A stretch of DNA of 64,000 nucleotides from Bradyrhizobium sp. Rc3b (GTDB lineage: Bacteria > Pseudomonadota > Alphaproteobacteria > Rhizobiales > Xanthobacteraceae), in the NCBI RefSeq assembly GCF_900114915.1, contig NZ_FOUS01000001.1, positions 434,001 to 498,000 of the forward strand. Reading direction: 5' to 3'. The notes under the pieces are model-generated. The model saw only the letters and a list, made by a program, of their open reading frames with translations. It made no database searches and was not told the DNA's origin. Of the stretch, positions 38,967 through 47,007 are shown one piece after another. Every line of letters begins with the position of its first letter. Within the stretch, counting starts at the first letter, position 1. The position numbers were made by a program, and so were the translations under genes.

Positions 38967-39616
38967 GCGATCCGCCCCGCATGCAGGGTGAGATGGCGGT
39001 CGAGCGTGCCGGCCAGATGCAGGCTATGGGTCACCATCAGGAAGCCGCAGCCGGTGCGCGCGACCAGGTCGCGCGTCAGCGCCAGCACGTTCTCGGCGGT
39101 GGCCTCATCGAGATTGCCGGTCGGCTCATCCGCCAGCAGTAGCGACGGCCTTGTCGCCAGCGCCCGGCCGATCGCGACCCGTTGCTGCTGGCCGCCGGAC
39201 AATTGCTCGGGATAGCGCTTCAGGAGAGCGCCGAGCCCGAGCCGTTCGACCAGCTCCTTGGTCCAGGCTGCATCGTGACGGTCGGCGATCCGCGCCTGAA
39301 AGGCCAGATTGTCCGCGACCGACAGGCTCGGGATCAGGTTGAATTGCTGAAAAACCAGACCGATCCGGTCGCGCCGCAAGCTGGCGCGCCCTGCGTCGGA
39401 CAGCGCGGTGACCTCTTTGTCCTCCAGCCGGATCGTGCCGCCATCGGCGGCGTCGAGTCCCGCGATCAGGTGCAACAATGTGCTCTTGCCGCTGCCGGAC
39501 TCACCCGTCAGCGCGACGCGTTCGCCGGCCCTGAGGTCGAGATCGACGCCGCGCAGCACATGGACCGGCTCGCCGGCCGAGGAGAAGGTCTTGGAGAGAT
39601 TCTTGATGCTCAACAC
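38963..39616 (-). CDS. ABC transporter ATP-binding protein (LolD/MacB-like)
   Basis: The frame is open to 39724, but family members begin at LSIKNLSKTF, which points to GTG 39614-39616; no strong ribosome site is seen, so the start is uncertain. The 217-residue ATPase has Walker A GESGSGKST, signature LSGGQQQRVAIGRAL and Walker B LLLADEPTGNLD. It couples ATP hydrolysis to the double-FtsX permease encoded next. It is divergent from an MFS gene at 39763. Confidence 0.9.
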   Translation of the reverse strand: MLSIKNLSKTFSSAGEPVHVLRGVDLDLRAGERVALTGESGSGKSTLLHLIAGLDAADGGTIRLEDKEVTALSDAGRASLRRDRIGLVFQQFNLIPSLSVADNLAFQARIADRHDAAWTKELVERLGLGALLKRYPEQLSGGQQQRVAIGRALATRPSLLLADEPTGNLDEATAENVLALTRDLVARTGCGFLMVTHSLHLAGTLDRHLTLHAGRIA

Positions 39617-39762
39617 GATGAATGGCGCCGGGCGGAATGAGCGGAATCGCTGCGTAGCACACTTGCTGCGGAAATGCCGGGTTGCGTTGGTCTCGAAGCC
39701 GTTGTTAGCTCCCAAGACAGCCAAATCAAAAAAGTGCCAAAAGACATCGACGGGGGAGAATC

Positions 39763-41097
39763 ATGAGCGTTGAGGGAACGACGGAGGTAGCCGGCAAGGC
39801 GATCGGGACCAAGGGAACGCCAAAGGGCGCCTGGACCGTCACGTTTCTCCTCTTCCTCTTCATGGTCGTGAACTTCGCCGACAAGATCGTCGTCGGTCTC
39901 GCCGGCGTGCCGATCATGACCGATCTGAAGCTCACCCCGGAGCAGTTCGGCCTGCTCGGCTCCTCGTTCTTCTTCCTGTTCTCGATCGCCGCCATCGTGG
40001 TCGGCTTCATCGTCAACAAGGTGCCGACGCGCTGGGTGCTGCTCGTGCTCGCAGTGATCTGGGCGCTGGCGCAGTTTCCGATGGTTGGCACCGTCTCCTT
40101 CACCACGCTACTGATCTGCCGCATCGTGCTGGGTGCCGGCGAAGGCCCGGCCTTCTCGGTCGCCGCGCACGCCATCTACAAATGGTTCCCCGACGAGAAG
40201 CGCACGCTGCCGACCGCGATCCTGTCGCAGGGCTCGGCCTTCGGCGTGATCCTCGCGGTGCCGGCGCTGAACTGGATCATCGTCAACCATTCCTGGCACT
40301 ACGCCTTCGGCGCGCTCGGCGTCGTCGGCCTGATCTGGGTGTGTGCCTGGCTTGCGCTCGGCAAGGAAGGCCCGCTGGAGGACACGCAGGTCCTGGCCGC
40401 GACCGAGCAGAAGATCCCTTACTTGCAGCTTCTCACCTCTCGCACCTTCATCGGCTGCGTCGCCGCGACCTTCGGGGCTTATTGGGCGCTCTCGCTCGGC
40501 CTGACCTGGTTCACGCCGTTCATCGTCAAGGGGCTCGGCTTCTCGCAGAGCCAGGCCGGCTTCATCTCGATCCTGCCCTGGGTGTTCGGCGCCACCATCG
40601 TCATTCTCACCGGGTGGATCTCGCAGGTGATGATGGCGCGCGGCTACAACACCCGCGTGGCGCGCGGCGTGCTCGGTTCGGTGCCGCTGGTGATCGGCGG
40701 GTTGATTCTGGCGACGATGCCGCACGTTCAGGGCGCGGGCCTCCAGATCGCACTGCTCGTGGTCGGCTCTGGCCTGTGCGGGGCGATCTATGTGGTCTGC
40801 CCGCCGATGCTCGGCGAGTTCACGCCGACGTCGCAGCGCGGCGCGATCCTCGCGATCTACGGTGCGCTCTACACGCTGGCCGGCATCATCGCGCCGGCCG
40901 TGATGGGGGCGATGATCCAGCGTGCCGGCAGCACGGTCGATGGCTACATGGCCGGCTTCACCATCAACGCCGTGATCATGGTCGGCTCCGGCCTGCTCGG
41001 CCTGCTGCTGCTGTGGCCGAACTCGGAAAAGGCCAGGCTGACGCGCGGTGCCGCCCCGCAGCCAGCTGCGCTGAAGGGCGTGGTGTCGCCGACGTAA
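39763..41097 (+). CDS. MFS transporter (anion:cation symporter-like)
   Basis: ATG 39763 follows GGGGGAG; 444 residues with 12 predicted helices. After a hydrophilic N terminus comes FMVVNFADKIVVGLAGVPIM, a first-helix pattern of the ACS family of organic-anion transporters, then GAGEGPAFSVAAHAIYKWFP. It probably imports an organic acid. Its neighbours give no direct clue to substrate. A family E repeat lies between it and the convergent deacylase gene. Confidence 0.88.
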   Translation: MSVEGTTEVAGKAIGTKGTPKGAWTVTFLLFLFMVVNFADKIVVGLAGVPIMTDLKLTPEQFGLLGSSFFFLFSIAAIVVGFIVNKVPTRWVLLVLAVIWALAQFPMVGTVSFTTLLICRIVLGAGEGPAFSVAAHAIYKWFPDEKRTLPTAILSQGSAFGVILAVPALNWIIVNHSWHYAFGALGVVGLIWVCAWLALGKEGPLEDTQVLAATEQKIPYLQLLTSRTFIGCVAATFGAYWALSLGLTWFTPFIVKGLGFSQSQAGFISILPWVFGATIVILTGWISQVMMARGYNTRVARGVLGSVPLVIGGLILATMPHVQGAGLQIALLVVGSGLCGAIYVVCPPMLGEFTPTSQRGAILAIYGALYTLAGIIAPAVMGAMIQRAGSTVDGYMAGFTINAVIMVGSGLLGLLLLWPNSEKARLTRGAAPQPAALKGVVSPT

Positions 41098-41109
41098 GGG
41101 GCTGCTCTT

Positions 41110-41293
41110 TTACCCTCCCCTGGAGGGGGAGGGTCGATCGCGCGAAGCGCGAGCGGGGTGGGGTGATCTCTCCGCTCGGGCACCGTTGGTTGGGAAGAGA
41201 CTGTCACCCCACCCGTCTCACATTTCGCTGCGCTCCATGTGAGCCGACCTACGGGCGAGCTACGCTCGTCCCGGACCTTCCAGGGGAGGGTAA
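41110..41293 (+). repeat. Intergenic palindrome, family E, between convergent genes
   Basis: TTACCCTCCCCTGGAGGGGG at the left forms its own hairpin. The same bases pair with the right end CCAGGGGAGGGTAA, so two alternative folds exist. GATCGCGCGAAGCGCGAGC and CACCCCACCCG lie inside. It probably serves as a bidirectional 3' end for the MFS and deacylase transcripts. Confidence 0.8.
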
Positions 41294-41305
41294 GCAACAA
41301 CGCCG

Positions 41306-43024
41306 CTAGCTCGCGAGCCCCTGCGCCCCACGAATCAACTTCCCCGGCCGCCTGCCCGTGGCCTCGCCGTGTCGCCGCGTCACCACGCCTGAGACGATCG
41401 TCGCCTCATAGCCGTCGACGTCCTGCAACAGCCGCCGCCCGCCGACCGGCAGATCGTAGTGCACCTTCGGCGGATGCAGATGCAGGCGGTCATAGTCGAT
41501 CACGTTGACGTCGGCCTTGTAGCCGGGCGCAATCAGGCCGCGATCGGTGAGGCCGACCGAGAGTGCGGTCTTGCGCGACTGCGCCGCGACCACGAACGGG
41601 ATCGACAGTTTCTCGCCGCGCGTGCGGTCGCGCGTCCAGTGCGTCAGCAGATAGGTCGGGAAGCTCGCATCGCAGATGATGCCGCAATGCGCGCCGCCGT
41701 CGGACAGGCCCGGCACCGATTGCGGGTCGATCAGCATCTCGCGGGTCGCGTCGAGATTGCCGTCGGCATAGTTGAGGAACGGCACGTAGAGCATGCCGCG
41801 GCCCTCGTCCGACAGCATCGCATCATAGGCGAGCTCTTCCGGCTGACGGCCCTGCTTGCGCGCCTGCGGCCCCAGTGCGTTCTCCGGCGGCTGCTCGTAA
41901 TCGGGGGGATCGCCGAGCAGAAACATCTTGTCGTAGTTGGGCCGGAAGAACAGTGGATCGTCGGTGGCGGTTGCCGTCTCGCTCAGGATTGCCTTGCGCA
42001 CATCGCTCTGATGCAGCCGTGCCAGCCGCTCCTTCAAGGGAAGATGCGCGATCGCCCTGTAGCTCGGATGGGTCTGGAACGGATTGCGCGACAGCTCGAG
42101 CCCGAGCAGCAGGCCGACCGGGCGCGCCGCGATCTGGGCGGTGATGGAGAGACCGCGCTTCGCCGCCGCATTGATCTCGTCCAGCGTCTGGCGCCAGCGG
42201 TTTGGCGATCTGTCGTTCTGCGTGATCGAGAACGAGATCGGGCACTTTGTGGCATCGGCCACCCGCAGCATCATCGGCAAATCTTCGTGGATGGTGGAGA
42301 GATCGAGCACGAATTGCAGCACGCTACGGCCCTGGCTGTGCATCGCCCCGGCGATCGCGGTGAGCTCGTCCTCGCCGGCCTTCAAGGTCGGCGTGAAGTC
42401 GCCGGTCGAGGTGCGGTGGTTGAGTGTGCGCGAGGTCGAGAAGCCGAGCGCGCCGGAACGCACCGCTTCGCCCGCGAGCTTGGCCATTGCGGCATTGTCT
42501 TCGGCGGTCGAGGGATCGCGGCGTGCGCCGCGCTCGCCCATGACATAGACCCGTAGCGCCGCATGCGGCAGCTGCGCGCCGACATCGATGTCGAAATCGC
42601 GCTTGGAGAGCCAGTTCATGTAGTCCGGAAAGCTCTCCCACGCCCAGGGAATGCCGGCGCTCAGGACAGGCTCGGGAATGTCCTCGACGCCTTCCATCAG
42701 CTGGATCAGGCGGGTGTGGTCGGCGGGCTTGCACGGCGCGAAGCCGACGCCGCAATTGCCCATGATCGCGGTGGTGACGCCGTTCTGCGAGGACGGCGTG
42801 ATGTCCTGGCTCCAGGTGACCTGGCCGTCGTAATGGGTGTGCACGTCGACGAAACCCGGCGTCACCAGCTTTCCGCGTGCGTCGATTTCCTCGGCACCTT
42901 TGCCAGAGACCTTGCCGACCTCGCTGACCTTCCCGCCGGTGATGGCGACATCAGCCTCGAACAGCTCGCCGCCGCGACCGTCCGCGACGGTGCCGCCGCG
43001 GATCACCAGATCAGGATTGTTCAT
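41306..43024 (-). CDS. N-acyl-D-amino-acid deacylase / amidohydrolase 3 family
   Basis: ATG 43022-43024 follows GGGAAG; 572 residues. A small beta domain (DLVIRGGTVADGRGGELFEA) leads to a TIM-barrel amidohydrolase with the metal motif VDVHTHYDGQ. SDGGAHCG near the C terminus carries the catalytic Asp, and FSTSRTLNH is also typical of D-aminoacylases. It likely hydrolyses an N-acyl or amide bond in the cytoplasm. An MFS gene follows upstream in the same direction, suggesting uptake and hydrolysis of one substrate. A family D repeat lies between them. Confidence 0.88.
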   Translation of the reverse strand: MNNPDLVIRGGTVADGRGGELFEADVAITGGKVSEVGKVSGKGAEEIDARGKLVTPGFVDVHTHYDGQVTWSQDITPSSQNGVTTAIMGNCGVGFAPCKPADHTRLIQLMEGVEDIPEPVLSAGIPWAWESFPDYMNWLSKRDFDIDVGAQLPHAALRVYVMGERGARRDPSTAEDNAAMAKLAGEAVRSGALGFSTSRTLNHRTSTGDFTPTLKAGEDELTAIAGAMHSQGRSVLQFVLDLSTIHEDLPMMLRVADATKCPISFSITQNDRSPNRWRQTLDEINAAAKRGLSITAQIAARPVGLLLGLELSRNPFQTHPSYRAIAHLPLKERLARLHQSDVRKAILSETATATDDPLFFRPNYDKMFLLGDPPDYEQPPENALGPQARKQGRQPEELAYDAMLSDEGRGMLYVPFLNYADGNLDATREMLIDPQSVPGLSDGGAHCGIICDASFPTYLLTHWTRDRTRGEKLSIPFVVAAQSRKTALSVGLTDRGLIAPGYKADVNVIDYDRLHLHPPKVHYDLPVGGRRLLQDVDGYEATIVSGVVTRRHGEATGRRPGKLIRGAQGLAS

Positions 43025-43055
43025 GTGTTTCTTCCCGTTTTGTTTCTTGTTTCTT

Positions 43056-43202
43056 GTCGTCGTCCCGGACAAGCGCGCCCTAAGCGCGCGCAGATCCGGG
43101 CCCCATAACCACGGGGAGATGTTTTGCGACGACTCGGAGTGACCACCTCCTGCCGCAAATTCTCCCTGTGGTTATGGGTCCCCGCGTTCGCGGGGACGAC
43201 AG
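43056..43202 (+). repeat. Intergenic palindrome, family D
   Basis: Left arm GTCGTCCCGGACAAGCGCGC, inner CATAACCACGGGGAG opposed by CTCCCTGTGGTTATG, and right arm CCCCGCGTTCGCGGGGACGA. It separates the MFS gene from the deacylase gene downstream of it. Confidence 0.8.
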
Positions 43203-43227
43203 CTCAATTTGTGGCGATACCGGCGAC

Positions 43228-44436
43228 TCAATTTGCCTTGGCCCGCTTCCGCTCCGTGAACGGCGACAGCGCCACCGTCGCGACCATGAAGATCACCGAC
43301 GCGCCGAACACCCAGTGCGGTGCGCTCTGATCCATGATCCAGCCGAACAGTAGCGGGCTGATAATGCCGCCGAGATTGAAGCCGGTGGAGACGATGCCGA
43401 AGGCGCGCCCCGCGGCGCCGGGAGGTGCTGCGTTGCGCACCAGCATGTCGCGCGAGGGGGCGATCACGCCGGAGAGGAAGCCTGCGAGCGTCATCGCGGC
43501 AGTCAGCGCCCAACCCGGCAGCGTCACGAGCGCGATCAGCAGCACGATTGCCGCGTTCACGGCAAAGCAGGCCGCGGCGACATAGCCGTGGCGTTCGGTG
43601 TGGTCGGCGAGAAAACCGCCGGCCAGCACGCCGGCGGCGCTGGCGCCAAGGAATGCCGTCAGCATGACGTTGGCGGCCGAATAGGACGTGCCATAGCCGC
43701 TCATCAGCGCGACAACGCCGAAATTGTTGATACCGGCGACCGAGAGGCTGAGCAGCATGAACAGCGCCGTCAGCACGATCAGCGCCGGCGTGATGACAGC
43801 CTGCTTCGGTGCGTTCTCCGTGCCCGGTTTCTTCTTGCTGGCGCCGGCGTCGGGAATGTTCATGACGAGCAGCAGCATCGCCACCGCAATGCCGATCGCA
43901 CCCGAGGCGATCAGCGCGCCGACGCCGCCGGACAGGGTGACGAGTGCAGCCACGATCGCGGGCGCCACCGCGCCGCCGAGAAACCCGGCAAAGGTGTGGA
44001 TCGAGAAGGCGCGGCCCATCCGTGCCTCGTCCATGTGCTCGGCCAGGATCGCGTAGTCGGCGGGGTGGTAGACGCTGTTGGCGAGGCCCAGCAGCACGGC
44101 GCAGGCGATCAGTGAGGCGTAGCTGAGGTGCAGACCAAGCAGGATCAGCGCGAAGCCGCCGAGCGTGAGGCCGGCCAGCAGGATTCGCCGCGCGCCAAAA
44201 TGGTCGACGAGATAGCCGGTCGGCGCCTGCGTCAGTCCGGACACCACCGCGAACACGGTGAGCGCGAAGCCGAGCTCGATATAGCCGACGCCGAGCTGCG
44301 CCTTGAGGAAAGGGAACAGCATCGGCAGGACCAGCAGATGGAAATGGCTGACCCAATGCGCGATCGAGATTCCGGTCAGCGTGCGTAGCGCGCTGTCCGC
44401 CTTGCCTTGCTGCGGTGCGGCGAGAACGTCGACCAT
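43228..44436 (-). CDS. MFS transporter
   Basis: A 402-residue, 12-helix major facilitator. The segment SIAHWVSHFHLLVLPMLFPF and the loop LGLANSVYHPADYAIL resemble the fosmidomycin-resistance (Fsr-like) MFS branch, with the motif-A-type loop DHFGARRIL. It ends PFTERKRAKAN. Direction and position before the D-aminoacylase gene suggest co-transcription with read-through across a family D repeat. The substrate is unknown; export of a small inhibitor or import of an acylated amino acid are both possible. Confidence 0.87.
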   Translation of the reverse strand: MVDVLAAPQQGKADSALRTLTGISIAHWVSHFHLLVLPMLFPFLKAQLGVGYIELGFALTVFAVVSGLTQAPTGYLVDHFGARRILLAGLTLGGFALILLGLHLSYASLIACAVLLGLANSVYHPADYAILAEHMDEARMGRAFSIHTFAGFLGGAVAPAIVAALVTLSGGVGALIASGAIGIAVAMLLLVMNIPDAGASKKKPGTENAPKQAVITPALIVLTALFMLLSLSVAGINNFGVVALMSGYGTSYSAANVMLTAFLGASAAGVLAGGFLADHTERHGYVAAACFAVNAAIVLLIALVTLPGWALTAAMTLAGFLSGVIAPSRDMLVRNAAPPGAAGRAFGIVSTGFNLGGIISPLLFGWIMDQSAPHWVFGASVIFMVATVALSPFTERKRAKAN

Positions 44437-44562
44437 TGCAATTCCGGTTTCACTCCCTGGAAGGCGCGCAAACTATCGGGGAGAGCGGTTATTTGTCCAT
44501 GAACGCAGGCGCATGGCAGGTAGTGCGGGTGGTAGAAGAGCGCGTTGAGGTGCCTCCACGCC

Positions 44563-44713
44563 GTCGTCCCTGCGAAAGCAGGGACCCCCATACCGCGTGA
44601 TGTCTCGATTGTGATCGGTTGAAGTGCCGAACGACGATCTCCGCAAAACTCCTCCTTGTGGCTACGGGTCCCTGCGCCCCGTGCGCAATTGCGCACTAGG
44701 CAGGGACGACAGC
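44563..44713 (+). repeat. Intergenic palindrome, family D, in the gap 44437-44730
   Basis: GTCGTCCCTGCGAAAGCAGG with its own hairpin starts the element and CAGGGACGACAGC closes it. The right half includes the perfect 16-base palindrome GTGCGCAATTGCGCAC (44681-44696). The rest of the 294-base gap shows no gene. Confidence 0.8.
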
Positions 44714-44730
44714 GGAGTTTGGGGCCGCCC

Positions 44731-44898
44731 TCACAACGGGTCGTCATCCGGACCGTAGCGGTCGCGTTTGGGCGTCGCGATGTCGCCGTCCTCGTAGTCG
44801 TCGTCATCGAGAGGAGGCGGCGGTATCTTCACCTTGTCTTCCGCCCGCTTTTTGTCAGCGATTTTGGGCGGCTCGCTTGGCTTGCCGATCTTGGCCAT
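44731..44898 (-). CDS. Small acidic, proline-rich hypothetical protein
   Basis: ATG 44896-44898 follows GGGAA by about seven bases and gives 55 residues (MAKIGKPSEPPKIADKK at the start). A basic first third is followed by PPPPLDDDDYEDGD and a DRYGPDDDPL tail. It has no signal peptide or membrane segment and looks disordered. The good ribosome site, the charge pattern and a start that avoids a weaker upstream ATG support it being real. I do not recognise a family and assign no function. Confidence 0.6.
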   Translation of the reverse strand: MAKIGKPSEPPKIADKKRAEDKVKIPPPPLDDDDYEDGDIATPKRDRYGPDDDPL

Positions 44899-44977
44899 GG
44901 CTGTTCCCGGATGGTGATGCTGCATCCGATCCTATACGGAACATATGTGTAGTTTCTGACCTATCGCAAGCGGGCCG

Positions 44978-46015
44978 TCAGTGCACCAGCGGCCCGCCCG
45001 CCTTCTTCCAGGCATCCACGCCGCCGGCGATATGGGCGGTGTTGGAAAGGCCGGCCGCCTTGGCGGCGGCCACCGCCATCGCCGAGCGCTCGCCGAAGGC
45101 GCAGAAGAACACGATGCGGCGGCCGGTGGCGGCGGCGACCTCGCGCAGCATGCCGCCGGGCTTGAGGCTCTCCTCGACGGACGGATAGGGCGTATGCAGC
45201 GCGCCTTCGAGCATGCCGTGCTTCATCCGCTCGTTGGTCTCGCGCAGATCGACCAGCAGCATGTCGGGCCGGCCGAGAATGCGGATCGCCTCGACCGCGC
45301 TGAGCGCGCGGCCTTCCTTCTCCAGCTCCTCCTGATGCAGGCCGACATGCATGTTGGCGGGCACCGCCACGTCCATCATCTTCGGATTGGGCAGCTTCAG
45401 ATTGGCCATCAGCTCGATATATTCGTCGACCGAGCGCACCTGGAGCCGCGGGTTGTAGCGCTTCTCCTCGCCGATGGTGGAGACGGTGTCGCCCTTGTAG
45501 TCGTGCGCCGGGAATACCATCGTCTCGTCCGGCAGCTTGAGCAGGCGGTTGAAGATCGATTCGTATTGCGCGCGCGATGAGCCGTTCTGGAAATCGGTGC
45601 GGCCGGTGCCGCGGATCAGCAGCGTATCGCCGGTGAAGACGCGATCGCCCATCAAATAGGAATAGGAATCGTCGGTGTGGCCGGGCGTGTACATCACGTC
45701 GAGCGACAGGCCCTCGATCGTCACCTTGTCGCCGTCGGCGACCCGCATCGCCACCACGTCGGCCTTGGTCTGGTCGCCCATCACGGTCATGCAATGGGTG
45801 CGGTCGCGCAGCTCGCCGAGGCCGGTGACGTGGTCGGCATGCAGATGAGTGTCGACCGCCTTGACCAGCTTGAGGTCGAGCTCGCGCAGCAATTGGCAGT
45901 AGCGGTCGACTTTCTCAAGCACGGGATCGAGGATCAGCGCCTCGCCGCCGGGGCGGCTGGCGAGGACGTAGCTATAAGTGCCTGAAACGCTGTCGAAGAG
46001 CTGGCGGAAGATCAT
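44978..46015 (-). CDS. Persulfide dioxygenase (ETHE1-like) - rhodanese fusion
   Basis: ATG 46013-46015 gives 345 residues. Residues 1-230 are a metallo-beta-lactamase fold with the ETHE1-type iron/metal motif THLHADHVTG (56-65), His113 in TPGHTDDS and Asp130 in FTGDTLL. Residues about 255-345 are a rhodanese domain with catalytic Cys305 in the loop CAFGERS. Such fusions oxidise glutathione persulfide to sulfite and move sulfane sulfur between thiols, linking sulfide oxidation to thiosulfate. It lies near the Sox cluster in the same direction, separated by a family D repeat and a dsrE copy. Confidence 0.92.
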   Translation of the reverse strand: MIFRQLFDSVSGTYSYVLASRPGGEALILDPVLEKVDRYCQLLRELDLKLVKAVDTHLHADHVTGLGELRDRTHCMTVMGDQTKADVVAMRVADGDKVTIEGLSLDVMYTPGHTDDSYSYLMGDRVFTGDTLLIRGTGRTDFQNGSSRAQYESIFNRLLKLPDETMVFPAHDYKGDTVSTIGEEKRYNPRLQVRSVDEYIELMANLKLPNPKMMDVAVPANMHVGLHQEELEKEGRALSAVEAIRILGRPDMLLVDLRETNERMKHGMLEGALHTPYPSVEESLKPGGMLREVAAATGRRIVFFCAFGERSAMAVAAAKAAGLSNTAHIAGGVDAWKKAGGPLVH

Positions 46016-46172
46016 GGCGGGAAAGTCCGGCGGTGGAACTGGCTTCGAGGATTCTACTACGTTTCGGGCCGGAAAGAGAAGTAATTCACTGGGCGGATCG
46101 CAAGTTTTGGAAGATTTTGCTTTGCAAGATCGAATCTCCGATTGGACGCGATGGCCGTCCCACAAGTTCAGT

Positions 46173-46302
46173 GTCGTCCCTGCGAATGCAGGGACCCATA
46201 ACCCTAGGGTGGAGTTTGGCGAAGACCAGCCGTTCGGTGCGCCTGCCGCCGCGATCGAGAGATCACGCGGTATGGGTCCCTGCGTTCGCAGGGACGAGAG
46301 CT
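46173..46302 (+). repeat. Intergenic palindrome, family D, overlapping the end of dsrE copy 1
   Basis: GTCGTCCCTGCGAATGCAGG and CCTGCGTTCGCAGGGACGAG are the outer arms, with ACCCATA and TATGGGT inside. Its right arm is translated as the last residues of the 46263-46790 protein. Confidence 0.85.
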
Positions 46303-46790
46303 GAGTGCGACGCGGGAGCGCAGCGCCCCCTCAGGGGCCTCACCACCGTATATCCATTCTCCGCCAGGAACAGGATCTGCCCGACGCCCACCTGCACCGG
46401 GGTCGCGGCCTGGATGAACTCCGGCCGCTTGCCGGTCTCGCGCTCGATCGTATCCACCGTGTTGAGGCAGATGTCGAAGCGCACGCCTTGCGCGATCAGG
46501 CTTTCGACCTGCTTGCGACGCTCGCTGCTGGACAACAGGAGATCGATGCCGGGGCCGAACGCCACCACTTCGATCGCGATCTTGTCGGGGTCGTACGCCT
46601 TCAGGAGATTATTGGCGACGCTGAGCACCAGCGCCTGCTTCCTGGCGTCGCCGTCGGAGAGTTGCAGCACGATCTTGTGCTCGGCGAACGGCTTGTCCTG
46701 CAGCGGTACCTGCTGCGCTGAGGCCGTTGGGATCGCGACCCGGACCAGCAGCGCCAGCATCAGCGCGCAAAAGATCGGACCCCGAATCAT
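46263..46790 (-). CDS. DsrE-family periplasmic protein, copy 1 (with repeat-derived C-terminal extension)
   Basis: The 175-residue protein has a Sec signal (MIRGPIFCALMLALLVRVAI, cleavage at ASAQQ) and a DsrE-like domain containing HKIVLQLSDGD and a single Cys in RFDICLNTVD. DsrE-type proteins carry sulfur during sulfur oxidation or reduction; the export signal puts this one in the periplasm with Sox proteins. The mature domain differs from the copy at 49456-49914 at about five positions, while the signal peptides have diverged. After GYTVVRP the stop used by the other copy is lost. The chain continues 23 residues into a family D repeat (ending LVPANAGTHTA). Confidence 0.85.
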   Translation of the reverse strand: MIRGPIFCALMLALLVRVAIPTASAQQVPLQDKPFAEHKIVLQLSDGDARKQALVLSVANNLLKAYDPDKIAIEVVAFGPGIDLLLSSSERRKQVESLIAQGVRFDICLNTVDTIERETGKRPEFIQAATPVQVGVGQILFLAENGYTVVRPLRGRCAPASHSALVPANAGTHTA

Positions 46791-46857
46791 CCCTGTCCCG
46801 CAATGCCTGGATTGTCCTCGACGCCCTTCAGCGTGACACCGGGGCCAAGCCGCTTCT
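46787..46857 (-). pseudogene. soxB: Remnant of the soxB 3' end
   Basis: Read on the minus strand, these bases encode KRLGPGVTLKGVEDNPGIA then GQG and a TGA that overlaps the dsrE copy 1 start. The intact SoxB at 49911-51662 ends ERLGSGVTLKGVEDNPGIA, GQG, in the same overlap. Upstream of about 46857 the similarity stops. The piece therefore shows that the soxB end and the dsrE gene were copied together as one block. Confidence 0.85.
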
Positions 46858-47007
46858 CGTCGGCTTATCAGGGTGGACCGGACGTGAGCGGACGGCCGGT
46901 GGCGATGGGGCGGGCTTGAAAAACGCTGTTAGCGGCGGCAATCTCGGCCTGATTGAGGCTTCGATCTGACGAATCTCGGCTTATGCCGACCGATGCGAGG
47001 ATCGACG

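Noticed and set aside
46263..46790. DsrE copy 1 as a pseudogene
   Set aside because: The start, signal peptide and whole domain are intact with few conservative changes; only the C terminus is extended, so it is kept as a gene.
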